From the NCBI GenBank assembly GCA_022494885.1, contig JAGVSM010000981.1, forward strand, positions 141,630 to 205,629: DNA of 64,000 nt, in the 5' to 3' direction. A model generated the notes under the pieces. That model was not told the origin of the DNA. It searched no databases and saw only the letters and a program-made list of their open reading frames with translations. Of the stretch, positions 43,446 through 53,419 are shown in pieces; the stretch's first letter is position 1, and every line of letters starts with the position of its first letter. The DNA is from Micrasema longulum (Eukaryota > Arthropoda > Insecta > Trichoptera > Brachycentridae). The position numbers and the translations under genes were made by a program.

Positions 43446-43852
43446 ATTTATTTATTTGACACTTTACGTACGTTTACAATATATATACATATAAGGGCGG
43501 GCATATTGCCTAAAGGCAATTTATTCATACCTACCCAAACCGTTTAGTTTGAGAAAATTATAAGTACATGAACATATTGAATTTTACAATTTTATACAAA
43601 AATTAAAAACAAAGAATAACAACATAAAAAAAAAAAAAAAAAAAAAACTCTTTACTATGAAGAGAGAGGGGATGGGAAGGAAAGAAGAAGAATAAAGGAA
43701 CAACATTTCAATCTTGACTTAAATGTAAATAAAGTAGGGGGCGTCTCTAACATTAGTGAGTAGATTATTCCACAATCAAGCGGATCCTACTATGAAAGAG
43801 GAGGCAAGAAAATTAGAGCGATGACAGGGTATTAAAAGAGTTCTCTCGTTAC
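43441..43852 (-). mobile_element. LINE (group L2) 3' end inserted into SINE-B
   Basis: On the minus strand: GTAACGAGAGAACTC, TCTTGCCTCCTCTTTCATAG, a degraded 'LWNNL' coding end (TTGTGGAATAATCTACTCAC, 43761-43780), a TC-rich tract, an A/T stretch with a 23-nt A run on the plus strand (43627-43649), AAATTGCCTTTAGGCAATAT, GCCCGCCC and an (AAATA)n tail. The SINE sequence TATTTA is found on both sides (near 43441 and 43851), consistent with a target-site duplication. Typical 5'-truncated retroposition. Confidence 0.85.
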
Positions 43853-43982
43853 TATTTACAGGGCTTATGACCGGTCATTAGCTGGTTTAAGTGGCCACTT
43901 ATGACAGGTCATAAGCCCTGTAAATACCGAGACTTCCATGTTCCCTTCTTTAAGGTATTCTCCATCTCTGTTGTTGTAATGT
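43850..43982. repeat. SINE-B, resumed plus arm then inverted arm
   Basis: The plus arm resumes as TTTACAGGGCTTATGACCGG, TCATTAGCTGG, TTTAAGTGGCC. It turns at the palindrome AAGTGGCCACTT (about 43895-43906), and the minus arm returns as TATGACAGGTCATAAGCCCT, GTAAATACCGAGACTTCC and GTATTCTCCATCTCTGTTGT. It is a fold-back of one element. Confidence 0.82.
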
Positions 43983-44007
43983 AAGTTAAAATATTTGTAT
44001 TAATAGT

Positions 44008-44076
44008 GGCTTAAAACAGCAATATTTCACTCCCTTGAATTAGCACTTGAAGCGTAAGACTGTTGAAATTATACTA
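44008..44076 (+). repeat. SINE-A fragment
   Basis: CAGCAATATTTCACTCCCTT and ACTTGAAGCGTAAGACTG match the SINE-A middle. Both ends are missing. Confidence 0.6.
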
Positions 44077-44079
44077 TGA

Positions 44080-44815
44080 GTGGATGCTGTTTTTATAAAT
44101 ATGTACTTTTATTCGTTATTGTAATATTGACTAATATGCTCATTTTTATATTTTTAATGATTATTTGCTGTTTTTGTATTTATTGGAAATAATACAAAAA
44201 AGAGTTCAGTGCAACGGGAAATTGGATGAACCAAATGTTTTCTTACATGCGGTAAAAACTATAGCGTTCAATTGCACAGCGAATATTTACTAAAATGTCT
44301 GAAAAACTTATAAAAATGTGTTTGATAAAAAATAACTACTTACAACCATCACATGTTCAATTATAGCGTTGTTTTGTGTTGTGATTGTCTTCCGATTTCC
44401 AGGTAGCCATGTTTTCTATCGTTTAGTGACTTTTGATAGGTACAGGGTTCTCCTTTTAAATGACAGGAAAACTCACCAACTTGAACTCATGACGTCACAG
44501 ACGGACTAATCTCTAATTACAAAACTAAAAAATCACAACGATGATAATACGACACAAAATATATTTTTTTTGCTTAGTTCGACAGTCTATTGACAAATGT
44601 ATATTTTTTAAACCACTGGATTTACTCTTACTTACTATTGTACAGTCCTCCTTGGAACTGGCTTCCCGTGAGTAGGATATTTAAATTAATTTTCGATAGA
44701 TTTTATTTTAATAATAATAACAAATGATGATAATTTGTCAAATACAAACGAAACAGTCAATTAACCGATGACAAATCTTTAACTTAAATTTACTTAGATC
44801 GATTCGATTCAAATA
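44080..44815. other. Unassigned AT-rich DNA
   Basis: Nothing recognised. Confidence 0.5.
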
Positions 44816-44819
44816 TTTT

Positions 44820-45290
44820 CGGCCTGATCATGAACGGGCGTATTCGTTCGCATCCAAAATTGCAAAATCGCACTTTTCCTTTGCACGTGAAGCTACCTAA
44901 ATGACGACCTCTTTTCCCCGTATCTGGGTTAAAATAGTAGTTATAATTTTCCATACACGAAATAAAAATCTTCCAGTTGAAAAGAAAATGTAGCGCAAGC
45001 TGTGTTGAGCAAACAAGACTTTCATAGGAAAACTATATCGTCACCAAAACATAGAAGGAAACATACAGAATCTCTAATCGGTTTGGTCCGCGGTGTTCTA
45101 CTACTGAGCGTTATGAACGTAGGAAGAATATTTCAGCGCTATCTCAGAGTGCAAAACGAATTCAGTGAACGGCCGTAGCTCGGCGTAGACGGTCGTCTCC
45201 ACGTAGCTTCCTACGAGAACGTATTCCTCCGACAAACTACGCTCGCGTAAAATGCTTTCTCGCTAAAGACCCCGCCAAAGAAACAACGCC
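44820..45290. promoter_or_regulatory. CpG-rich island of unknown role
   Basis: About 470 bp with CpG far denser than anywhere else in the window, especially 45085-45275 (GGTCCGCGG, ACGGCCGTAGCTCGGCGTAG, ACGGTCGTCTCCACGTAGC, CTACGCTCGCG). It contains a small hairpin AGACG-GT-CGTCT (45188-45199). There is no open frame of note and no LINE or SINE signature. In a genome where methylated repeats lose CpG, such an island may mark an unmethylated promoter, a noncoding exon, or a young unclassified element. Confidence 0.35.
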
Positions 45291-45294
45291 AATA

Positions 45295-45830
45295 AATAAA
45301 AAAAACATTATTTTATTTCATTTCCTATTTTCTGAATCTCGAGAAACGCTGTGCGTGTAATCGAATGACAATTGTCTCGTTTTTATCACTTTCCTGGCGC
45401 TAAAGAATTCATTTTATCATTTTCTTCTATTGTGTTTCGTTGTTTATTTCAAAGTTAGGTTTTGCTTTGGAAAGATAATAGTGGAAAGAACTGCTCCTAA
45501 AAATAAATGAACGTCTCGATTTCTGTTAAATAATATTAAAATTGTGTTCTGTTAGAAGTTAAAGAATTCTTGGATTGAAAATTTGCATTTAAAATATTGG
45601 CTTGGTTTGACTTTTTAAAAACAAAAATTGTTCAATTGAAGTTGAATGACAAATCATTTATCCGGATAAGGTAAGAATTTTAAATTAGAAATATTCATGA
45701 TGTTTTTAACACATGCATTTGTTTATGAAAAAAAAATATTAACAAAATTGTCATGAAATATTCGATAAATTGTTAATTTATTTATCGGTTATTTTTTCGA
45801 TGGGATATAAAATTTTATACATGATATTTT
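45295..45830. other. Unassigned AT-rich DNA
   Basis: Nothing recognised. Confidence 0.5.
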
Positions 45831-45834
45831 TTAT

Positions 45835-46095
45835 ATCATTCCCATTACGGACCTCATGGTGCATATGGCTCTACACTAGTCCGTCAATCGCAGCGTATAT
45901 TGATCATTATTGTCACATGAAGATGAGATGACTAGTCTTACGTTTCAGGTGCCAGTCCAAGAGCCATGAAATATCTGAGTATAAAACACAATTTTTAATA
46001 GGTATTTCATGCCAACCATAAAGGTAATTGAGCCCGAGACCTCTTGCGTGATAGGCAAACACGCTGATCATTGATCATGATCACCAGACGGCCTA
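45835..46095 (-). repeat. SINE-A copy, near full length
   Basis: On the minus strand: TTAGGCCGTCTGGTGATCAT, GTGTTTGCCTATCACGCAAG, AGGTCTCGGGCTCAATTAC, TTTCATGGCTCTTGGACTGG, CACCTGAAACGTAAGACTAG, and ATGCACCATGAGGTCCG. An inverted 3' end of a second copy follows at 46111. Confidence 0.85.
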
Positions 46096-46110
46096 ATATA
46101 TATATAAATA

Positions 46111-46172
46111 ATAGTTGGTGTACCAATGCAGTGCCCTATGCAATATTAGGTGCGGAAAGGGAATAACGAATG
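46111..46172 (+). repeat. SINE-A 3' end
   Basis: TTGGTGTACCAATGCAGTGC then CCTATGCAATATTAGGTGCG and GAAAGGGAATAACGAATGAT. It is a 3' piece on the strand opposite to the copy just upstream. Confidence 0.75.
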
Positions 46173-46339
46173 ATACATTTATTTATTAAAAACTGTTTTA
46201 TTATTACAAGAAAAGATTTAAAACATTATCATGGAATTTCACCAAGTACACATGTTTAAAAATATCAAAAATTTATAGTATTAACCTATTGGTTAATATT
46301 ATTAATAGTACTATTTTATTTTTTTAAATAAATTTGATA

Positions 46340-46830
46340 AAAGGTACATGTTTTTTTAAAATTCTATACAGATCCACTTTTATACATTTAGTAAATGTTA
46401 TCACTGTAACTCTCCAAAAAAAGATATTAACTCTTGTGCTTGGAGAGTGACTTACATTATTGTAGTTGTTTATATAATTTTAAATATACGAGTACACGAG
46501 AAAAAAAATAAAACCACAGGATTTATAAAGAAAAAACATGAAACAATAATACATTCACACTAATTAAAATTTAATATCATTTTTACAAGTGTTCAAAAAA
46601 TTTCTTAAGATTTACTTCAAATTTATTTATTGATATATTAGTTTTCATAGTTTTTAGTTCATTGGGGAGATTATTATGATTTTTTACAGCTTTGAAGAAA
46701 AAGCTTTTTTGACCATGACTTGCGTGGAATTCAGGAATTTCGATATCATAAATATTTCACATTATATTTTGTAATAATTAATTTTGATTTCATTGTGCCT
46801 TCTCAAATAACAATATTTAAAATAACATAA
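46340..46830 (-). pseudogene. LINE (group L13) ORF2 C-terminus and 3' UTR
   Basis: On the minus strand: EFHASHGQKSFFFKAVKNHN, NLPNELKTMKTNISINKFEV and NLKKFFEHL, then a stop. Collinear with 30570-30970. The 3' UTR keeps the stem TTGGAGAGT (46440-46448) / ACTCTCCAA (46409-46417, plus-strand letters), identical to the other copy. The reading frame here lacks the in-frame stop seen at 30.67 kb. Confidence 0.78.
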
Positions 46831-46967
46831 CTGTCTCTACATTGTCTATCAGCAAGCGGATGAAGAATACATTTCTATATGTGAAATCAAATCGTGAATC
46901 TGGTTGGTGTTTTCGACTCAAAGTCCACTCTGAGGTTTAAAAAACTCCTGAGAAAAGAAATGGTTTA

Positions 46968-47105
46968 GGTATATCGCTTCTGCTTCTACGCTTGAGGTCG
47001 CGGGTTCAATTTTTGACTGGCTCGACGTAAAATATTTGTTTTAAAGGTGATTTGACAATGCAATATTTCACTGTCTCTATACCCGTAAACCTTACCTTAA
47101 TGTTA
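46968..47105 (+). repeat. SINE-A copy, 5' part (split)
   Basis: CGCTTCTGCTTCTACGCTTG, B box GGGTTCAATTT (47001-47011), GACTGGCTCGACGTAAAATA, GGTGATTTGACAATGCAATA and TTTCACTGTCTCTATACCC. It is interrupted by a LINE tail and its end resumes at 47432. Confidence 0.75.
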
Positions 47106-47107
47106 CG

Positions 47108-47430
47108 TATTTTTATTTATTTATTTTCTATTTTCTTTTATTCAGGAAACATACAGTACAAAGTTTAATATTTTACACAATTAGACTTAATTCTAATGGA
47201 CCAGTGAAGTTTCCATATTAAAAAGCAATTATATGTAAGGTTAATTTTGAAAGTATAAAAAAGAGAAGGAAAAAGAAAACATAAATGAAAGTTGTTATAA
47301 ATTAAAATCTAAGTGAAAAAAAGATATTTTAAGGTTTGTAGTTTGTAGTGAGTACAAATGGAAATAATATTAAAAATGAAGAAAATTTGTAAGAGTAATT
47401 AAAAATTAAGAATGGAAATAAAGAACGAAT
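47108..47430 (-). mobile_element. LINE (group L12) 3' UTR inserted into SINE-A
   Basis: On the minus strand it ends with TTAGAATTAAGTCTAATTGT, CTTTGTACTGTATGTTTCCT, GAATAAAAGAAAATAG and (AAATA)n at 47110-47124. The ACTGTATGTTTCCTGAATAA signature is shared with 28204 and 36447. No coding part remains. A clear target duplication was not found. Confidence 0.6.
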
Positions 47431-47431
47431 A

Positions 47432-47522
47432 AGGAGGTATGATCGAGGAATGCTGCATTCTGTGTCCCAATGCAGTGCTCTATGTACCACCGGTTGCAGA
47501 TACGATGCTGTTGATAAAAGTC
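47432..47522 (+). repeat. SINE-A copy, 3' part (split)
   Basis: GGTATGATCGAGGAATGCTG, CCCAATGCAGTGCTCTATGT and ACCACCGGTTGCAGATACGA. Together with 46968-47105 it rebuilds the order of one SINE-A. Confidence 0.7.
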
Positions 47523-47524
47523 AG

Positions 47525-47954
47525 CTTAAGTGCGAGAGACACTTTATTGATTAGAGACTGTATAGGTATTGTACAACATTTTCTTTAAAATGTAAAATAA
47601 TTTTAATATCAAAATGATACTCAAGGAACACAATGAATTCTGGAAACACTGATTATTATCTCAATTGGGAAGGGACATTTTAAAAACCTTAATTCAGAAA
47701 AGGGAGAAAGAGAATATCACGAAAAATAAATAAAGCGTAGCCAATTAAAAATGTCCCGCGATGTAATCTTCAACCAGCCATAAGTCCATTTTAGACAACC
47801 GCGATCGTAAAATCCAAACCGCACAATATTTTTACTCTATTTTTTTTACCATTGTTATTTTTAAACGAAAATATATTTTTTAGTTTTTTTATATTTACTC
47901 AATTATTTCAATTTTGCAGCCATTATGTTTTAGATGTAAAAAATCACCTAAAAA
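47525..47954. other. Unassigned DNA
   Basis: No family recognised. The last bases before 47955 may belong to the LINE that follows. Confidence 0.4.
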
Positions 47955-47997
47955 TACGTTAAATACTTAGGAATAACAATAAACAGACAATCAACAT
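47955..47997 (+). pseudogene. LINE (group L17) ORF2 fragment, left of a nested insertion
   Basis: Reads YVKYLGITINRQST, the block right after the palm in non-LTR RTs. It matches 61185-61215 and resumes at 48548 after the inserted LINE. Confidence 0.8.
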
Positions 47998-48547
47998 TTA
48001 ATAAGGCAAAAAAAAATCTGCATTTTCTGTATCTCAGGGAGTATGGATATTACCCGCGGTTTTTCCGACTGATTTCTTACTAGGAATGCTGGGCTACCAA
48101 TTATTGTTGGGGAGAAGAGATATTTATTTGGGTATTTACTTTTTCAACTCATTGGTGGTCGCAGTCGTAATGCCAATATTCTGACTGAATTCGGTATATC
48201 TGTCCCTGATCTTTGACAAAGGCAATACACGTTGTTCTACCTACCACGATGCAGAACCAACCTGCCAATGGTTATATCGGTAAGTATAGTAATTGCGTTA
48301 TTTAATTGTATTGCCCCGGATGTCGAAATATTTTATGACAGTAGGATTTCTCTTATTAGGGTAATTTCCAAATTGTAATATGTGTGTCCAATTTACATGA
48401 CTTTTTTTCTGTGTTCTATTAAATAAAGCTGATGTGTATATTTTGTTATGTATTGAGAATAAATTGGATACTCTGTAAGGTTTGAAATATAACTCAACAT
48501 TCATTTATTATAAATGAAATAAAAGAAATAGATCAATAAATAAATAA
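47998..48547 (+). mobile_element. LINE (group L5 relative), 5'-truncated, nested in L17
   Basis: Starts abruptly as KAKKNLHFLYLREYGYYPRF, then by frameshift PTDFLLGMLGYQLLLGRRDI and YLGIYFFNSLVGG; later frames give RCRTNLPMVI. The order matches the minus copy at 12712-13378 and the plus copy at 49600-50292. It ends in an (AAATA)n tail at 48530-48547. AACAT lies on both sides (47993-47997 and 48548-48552), a credible target-site duplication. Several frameshifts; dead. Confidence 0.87.
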
Positions 48548-49050
48548 AACATGGACAATTCATATCGAAAAAAAAACATTTTTCTAAAAACGGGAAAAGT
48601 TCTAGCGTATGATGCCAATTTAAAAACTAAAAAATACTATACGCAACTACTATAGCAAATAGAAAATTAAAATGACATTAACAGACTTCAAATATAGCAA
48701 AATAAAATTAAAAAGCAACTAAAGAACTCTTCTAACAAACTTAATATTAAAATGTAACTGAACTTTCCAACAATAATATTTAAAATTTGTTAATAAATTA
48801 GCCACTGATGTAATTGTAGACGAAAAACAGAAACATGAAAAAAAATGTAGTAAACATGAACACAATACGAAAATATTAAAACAATATTAAATGCAACTTT
48901 CTAAAACGAGACAAGGACAGTTGAGACTAATAAACTAGGGACGGAAATTATATAATAAACTACCAGAAAGAAAAAAAAAGACTCAGACAACCTTTACAAA
49001 AGAAGTCAAAAATAATATCATTAACATTAACAGGATTTTATGTGTCTGAG
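48548..49050 (+). pseudogene. LINE (group L17) ORF2 fragment, right of the nested insertion
   Basis: Resumes with TWTIHIE, then frames give ATDVIVDEKQKHEKKCSKHE, SKTRQGQLRLIN and LYNKLPERKKKTQTTFTKEV. These are the C-terminal 'N.R......L.....KLYNKLP......' blocks. Stops and a frameshift are present. Collinear with 61180-61870. Confidence 0.78.
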
Positions 49051-49054
49051 CTCT

Positions 49055-49425
49055 TTTAATTAGAATTCTTAAAATTTATTCATAAATTAGCTACATACGT
49101 AATTGTAGACGAAGAACTGAAACTTGAAAAAAATGTAGCAAATATGGACACAATACAAGAATATCAGAACAATATGATATACAACCTAAGGCTTAAACAA
49201 GGCAAGGACAGTCGAGATTAATAAACTAGGAACCGAAATAATATAACAAACTACCAGACAAAACTAAACTTTTGTTTTCCTTTCACCTTTCAGACAAGAC
49301 AACCTTTCTAAAAGATGTTAAAAATGTTATCATCAACAGTAAAATATGAATTTAAAAGGAAAATTGTTTTGTTGAATGCGTCTAATCCGGAAGGGTTTAT
49401 AAATAAATAAAAATAAATAAAAAAA
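49055..49425 (+). pseudogene. LINE (group L17) second copy, C-terminus and tail
   Basis: Repeats the end of the previous copy: FLKFIHKLATYVIVDEELKL, KQGKDSRD and NKLPDKTKL. It carries an extra TTTTCCTTTCACCTTTCAGA stretch (49279-49298) not in the others, then the tail block AATGCGTCTAATCCGGAAGG and (AAATA)n. Head-to-tail with the previous copy. Confidence 0.75.
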
Positions 49426-49444
49426 GCAAACGGGAAACAAGTTA

Positions 49445-49525
49445 TGGTAAAGTGCAATCTAAACCTTGAATCTCCTGATCCGGAGTCTGTGACTCTACCT
49501 ACCCATGGGACCTCAACTCATCTTA
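49445..49525 (-). repeat. SINE-D-like head fragment
   Basis: On the minus strand: GTTGAGGTCCCATGGGTAGG, TAGAGTCACAGACTCCGGAT and TCAAGGTTTAGATTGCAC. The boxes are decayed. Confidence 0.5.
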
Positions 49526-49599
49526 ATACATTGGTTTTTGATAGATTGGTTTTTTATCATGTGATAATAATTATTTTGTATTATATTTGATCATAGTAG

Positions 49600-50292
49600 T
49601 TTATTGAAGATGTTAGGATTCGTCTTGCGTACTGCTAGGGTTCTTGGTAGTACACAAGTACTGAGAATTCTTTATAACTCATTGGTGCGAAGTAGACTCG
49701 AGAGTGGCTCGACGATTTGGGGACCGAGTGAGTTGAAGTACTCTCTTATGGTGGAGAGGGTTCAGAAGAAATTTCTTCGGTTTCTCTACATGAGGGAGTG
49801 CGGATTTTATCCATGGTTTTATCCCATTGAGTTCCTCCAGGGTATGCTTGGTTACAGCAGTTTGAAGACTAAAAGGAATGTGTATTTAACAACGCAATTC
49901 TTTCGATTGTTGCGTGGTATTATTGACAACCCTGAAATTATGTAGAGCATTAGCTTTTATGTTTCTGATAATTACCTTAGACAGCGTCAGCATAGACTGT
50001 TTCACATTCCAATATACAGGACCAACCTGCCAATGGTTATGCCTGTTGGAAGGACTATCTCTATGTTGAACAATATCACTTTGGACATTGACATTTTTCA
50101 CGTCTCTGAGGGAGTTTTTCGTTACAAGATTCAATTACTTTTTTAACATATTATTCTTTGGATATTATGTGTACTTATGTGTTTTTTTATTTTTATACCT
50201 AATTTTACCTAATTATCTTAATTATTTCTATATGTATGAATTAAGATATTTCATTTTGTAATGTACATATTTGTGAATAAATAAATAAAATG
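49600..50292 (+). pseudogene. LINE (group L5) ORF2 C-terminal half
   Basis: Reads LLKMLGFVLRTARVLGSTQV, LRILYNSLVRSRLESGSTIW, FLRFLYMRECGFYPWFYPIE and FLQGMLGYSSLKTKRNVYLT, with a stop at 49943-49945 after NPEIM. It then continues in frame as SISFYVSDNYLRQRQHRLFH, IPIYRTNLPMVMPVGRTISM and LDIDIFHVSEGVFRYKIQLL. It is a close relative of 12712-13378, with only this one stop. It ends in TGAATAAATAAATAAAATG. It is 5'-truncated after the RT palm, so not autonomous. Confidence 0.9.
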
Positions 50293-50514
50293 AAAATCAT
50301 TTAATAGCAGTCAAACGCATTAACCAATACATGATGTGGCGGACTCGATTTTTTTATCTTCCTGAAAGTAGCCACTAAATAAGTTAAAATAATCAAACAA
50401 AATAAAATAAATAACAAATATCCACCTTAAATTTACCATGTTGGTTGACTTTGTAATGAATGTCTAAAACAAAACAAAATACAGTAACGCAGAAATCTCC
50501 AATAAAAATCGTCA

Positions 50515-50765
50515 TCAAGCGATGATACGGCTAACTAGGACAAATCAATATTATGAATACCTCCTGAGGGCTTCAACCATGCTTGTCTATTTTACAGGGC
50601 ATTAGGATTATTCGATCCTGAACGTACACGGCTGATAGTTCATCGGCAGTTCACGTCTGAACTACGGGACGCGAACTTGACTTGGGAGGACATACAAAAG
50701 TTAGTCGCAGACAGAAAGGCCGGAAGAGATTTGTAGATACCATCGTATGCTGCTCACAGTGAGCG
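50515..50765 (+). pseudogene. LINE (group L9) extreme C-terminus
   Basis: Collinear with 55860-56095: AATACCTCCTGAGGGCTTCA, CCATGCTTGTCTATTTTACA, GTTCATCGGCAGTTCACGTC, GACTTGGGAGGACATACA and the GTGAGCGGACAT end. The frame is broken. It abuts an inverted LINE piece. Confidence 0.7.
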
Positions 50766-50769
50766 GACA

Positions 50770-51255
50770 TTTAAAAAAATATGTCGGAAGCCAGCACTTT
50801 TGCCTTTTCCACGTCAATCTAATGTCCTATGGTTCCACCGAATAGAGCCGAAAAATTGTCATCGACGGCCTTCCAGGACGGCGGAAGCCCGTCGGCGTCG
50901 GTGTAAAGAAGAGGCCACTTGGGCTAAGGGTCTCCTGAGGCAAGCGCTGCACGTGTCCATGCAAGGTCCACCGCCGCATTCTTGAGACGCTCGCTATAGA
51001 AAACTGCTGCGTTTGTTAACAGAATTCAATGTTAGTTATGAAATTTAACAACCTTATGCCTAATATTCTACTCAAGCACTTACTCTCAAAATTCAGAAAT
51101 TTGGTGTTTTGAGCTTTGGTATGGTGCCAAGATTCGCACCCATATAAGAGTATTGGTATTATACGAGAGTTAAATAATCGGCATTTCGTTTTGAACAAGT
51201 AAAAACTAGAGTTCCAGACAACAAGCACCATGTTAAAAGTTACTGCGGCAATGCC
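50770..51255 (-). pseudogene. LINE ORF2 C-terminal remnant (minus)
   Basis: On the minus strand: NSSFYLFKTKCRLFNSRIIP, ILLYGCESWHHTKAQNTKFL and NFESKCLSRILGIRLLNFIT, then RMRRWTLHGHVQRLPQE and GFRRPGRPSMTIF in other frames. This is the 'KCRLFNS.....LLYGCE.W' to 'RW..GHV.R...' tail of a non-LTR ORF2, related to 55560-55775 (KCRLCNACITPIIIYGCELW). The plus frame 50800-50985 is its GC-rich shadow. Confidence 0.82.
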
Positions 51256-51289
51256 TAGGCGGGTTGCGAGCTCTTTATAAAACTTTTTT

Positions 51290-51486
51290 TTTATTAATCT
51301 TTTTTTTAAAGAAAAATACTTCAGTTTTTATTATTTACAAAAATATTGAAGTTTTCATATCATTTCCTAAAAGTCGTAAATAACTTGTACTAGAAAGATG
51401 GAAATCAAGTTGTGGTAGAGTAGGATTTCAACCTCGGACCTTTGGCTAGTGAGTCCACAATCATACCACGGGACCATAACCCGGTT
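51290..51486 (-). repeat. SINE-D copy
   Basis: On the minus strand: GGTTATGGTCCCGTGGTATG, ACTCACTAGCCAAAGGTCCG, a B box GGTTGAAATCC (51424-51434), CTACCACAACTTGATTTCC, AAGTTATTTACGACTT and an A/T-rich end. Confidence 0.8.
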
Positions 51487-51489
51487 CAA

Positions 51490-53325
51490 ACATAAAAATA
51501 TATTATGGAAAAAATTAGAAAAATTCAGGATTTTTACTTATTCAAGAAGCTTTTTTTTACTTATCAAAGAAACTTTTTTTTTAAATGTGTTATTTAGAAT
51601 TTATAATTTAAGAATTTAATTTAGATGGATAACCATAGTCGTTAAGATTGCTCTTCAGTTTGCTTAATAGCAGGTGCCATGAAATAAATATCACTCAATC
51701 ATTTAGACTCGAGTATTTCCTCATTTACTTTGTACATTAGGGTCGGGTCTAATATCTAAGTTTCACCAGAAGAACGATGTTACTTTTCGATGCAGCCTTT
51801 TTTTTAATACAAAAAATTGCAGCATTTTTTACCATCTAAGACAGGGTTTGGTCCTTACTATTTGCTACGTTTTAAACGATTTAAAATATCGAATTTTAAA
51901 TCCTTTTGGCAAAAAGTGTCGCCATAAACAGTTTTATCTTTTTACTCGCGGCACCAGCTTACTAATAATAATGCCATTAGGAAGCAGTGGCGAGCGGTGA
52001 TTATTTTAATGGATAATCTACAAAAATTATCAAGAATTTAAACCCACATATAAGTGCATAATATCTAAGTAATAGAATAACGAATTACAATTTTTTTCTG
52101 TAGTTCTATGAAAATGAACTAAAACAACATTTTTTATTGATTTCGCGATATACATATATTATTGGCTTTATTTTAAACCACTTTCATACAACATACACTT
52201 TTACAAAAATTAATTTTAAAATAGTACAATTCAGCAGATATTTTTAATATGGTTGAAATGTAAACACTGAGCACAGGTCGATTTCTTTTTAAATTAAAAA
52301 TGCTAAAAACAACCACTTTGAACGCCACATGTCCTATGTGATACATATTATATCAACTTTATTCTATCAGAGAAAAATAGTTCTTCGGAAACAATATTCG
52401 AAATACTAGTTTCAAAACGGAGAATCTTCAAATAATTTTTGTAATCTGCAAGCTTGTTTTAATACTAAAAAACTGCGACTGGTTAGAAATGTTAAAGATA
52501 AAGTACTTTTTTGAATGGAGAAATAGTCTGAGGTAATCAGCTAGTTTTATTGTTCACTGAAAATGGGCTGGGCACTAGGCGCACTTTAAATATTTTTTTT
52601 TTGTAGGAAGATATTAACGGTAGTGGTGATTTTTAATAAATAACAATTATTTTATTTATTTCCTCATAAACCTGGTTACTATTAATAATTAGTATCGAAA
52701 ATCAAATATAATGGTAAACTGTGCATAATCGCTTATTAGGACAATTCACCCCTGGTAGGAAGAGCAATGTCTTCAATCAATTGTATCTCTTTGGAAATTG
52801 ATACAGTTTATGTTACTGAAAGAAAATGAAGCGAGGATAGTCTACTTTTACTCTACTGAGTATTTTCGTTTCAACGTTTTTACATTTAAATTCTATAAAT
52901 ATTTTTTCTCGCGTTTTGTATGTTTACCTTAAAATATTTATTTTGAGTTAAACTATCAAATAAATTAATTAAAAAATTAAAATCACCCCGGTTTACGGTA
53001 CTCGTACTGACCTGTGTGGGTCGTTTTCTTACACTTAGAAAATTCTTTCACTCATATTAATAATGGCTATCTTTATTCAAAGCGCATTTTCCATATCACC
53101 CATAGACATTGAAAGCCTCCTATTACAAAGAAATGGAAATGACCAAGACTACCCCCAGAGGTCGCACTAGTAGCCGGTGTCAAGGATCTTGGGTTTGTGT
53201 TTTGAATAAATTAAGTAAAACAAGGGGCTGGATTTTCATCAATGATTTCAAACTGAATCTTAAAAATTAATTTAAGGTTTAAATATTCATCTCTAGAAAA
53301 AACCAATTGAATAATAGGAAAAACT
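51490..53325. other. Unassigned AT-rich DNA
   Basis: The longest repeat-poor, gene-poor stretch in the window. No frame above 60 residues. Nothing recognised. Confidence 0.5.
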
Positions 53326-53328
53326 GGC

Positions 53329-53415
53329 GGCCTCCGCTGTGTAATGGTTAATATGCTTTACTCGTGCACGGAAATTCTGAGTTAAATTTTTGGTGTGATT
53401 GCGATTTTCTACACC
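53329..53415 (+). repeat. SINE-C head fragment
   Basis: GGCGGCCTCCGCTGTGTAAT, GCTTTACTCGTGCACGGAAA, a decayed B box, then GTGTGATTGCGATTTTCT. The 3' half is missing. Confidence 0.7.
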
Positions 53416-53419
53416 CTAC

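Noticed and set aside
43627..43649. Long A run as the insertion end of a retroposon
   Set aside because: It lies within the LINE L2 3' UTR; the true 3' end is the (AAATA)n tail at 43441-43460.
50800..50985. 61-residue plus-strand arginine-rich frame as a gene
   Set aside because: It is the complement of a GC-rich LINE coding end on the minus strand.
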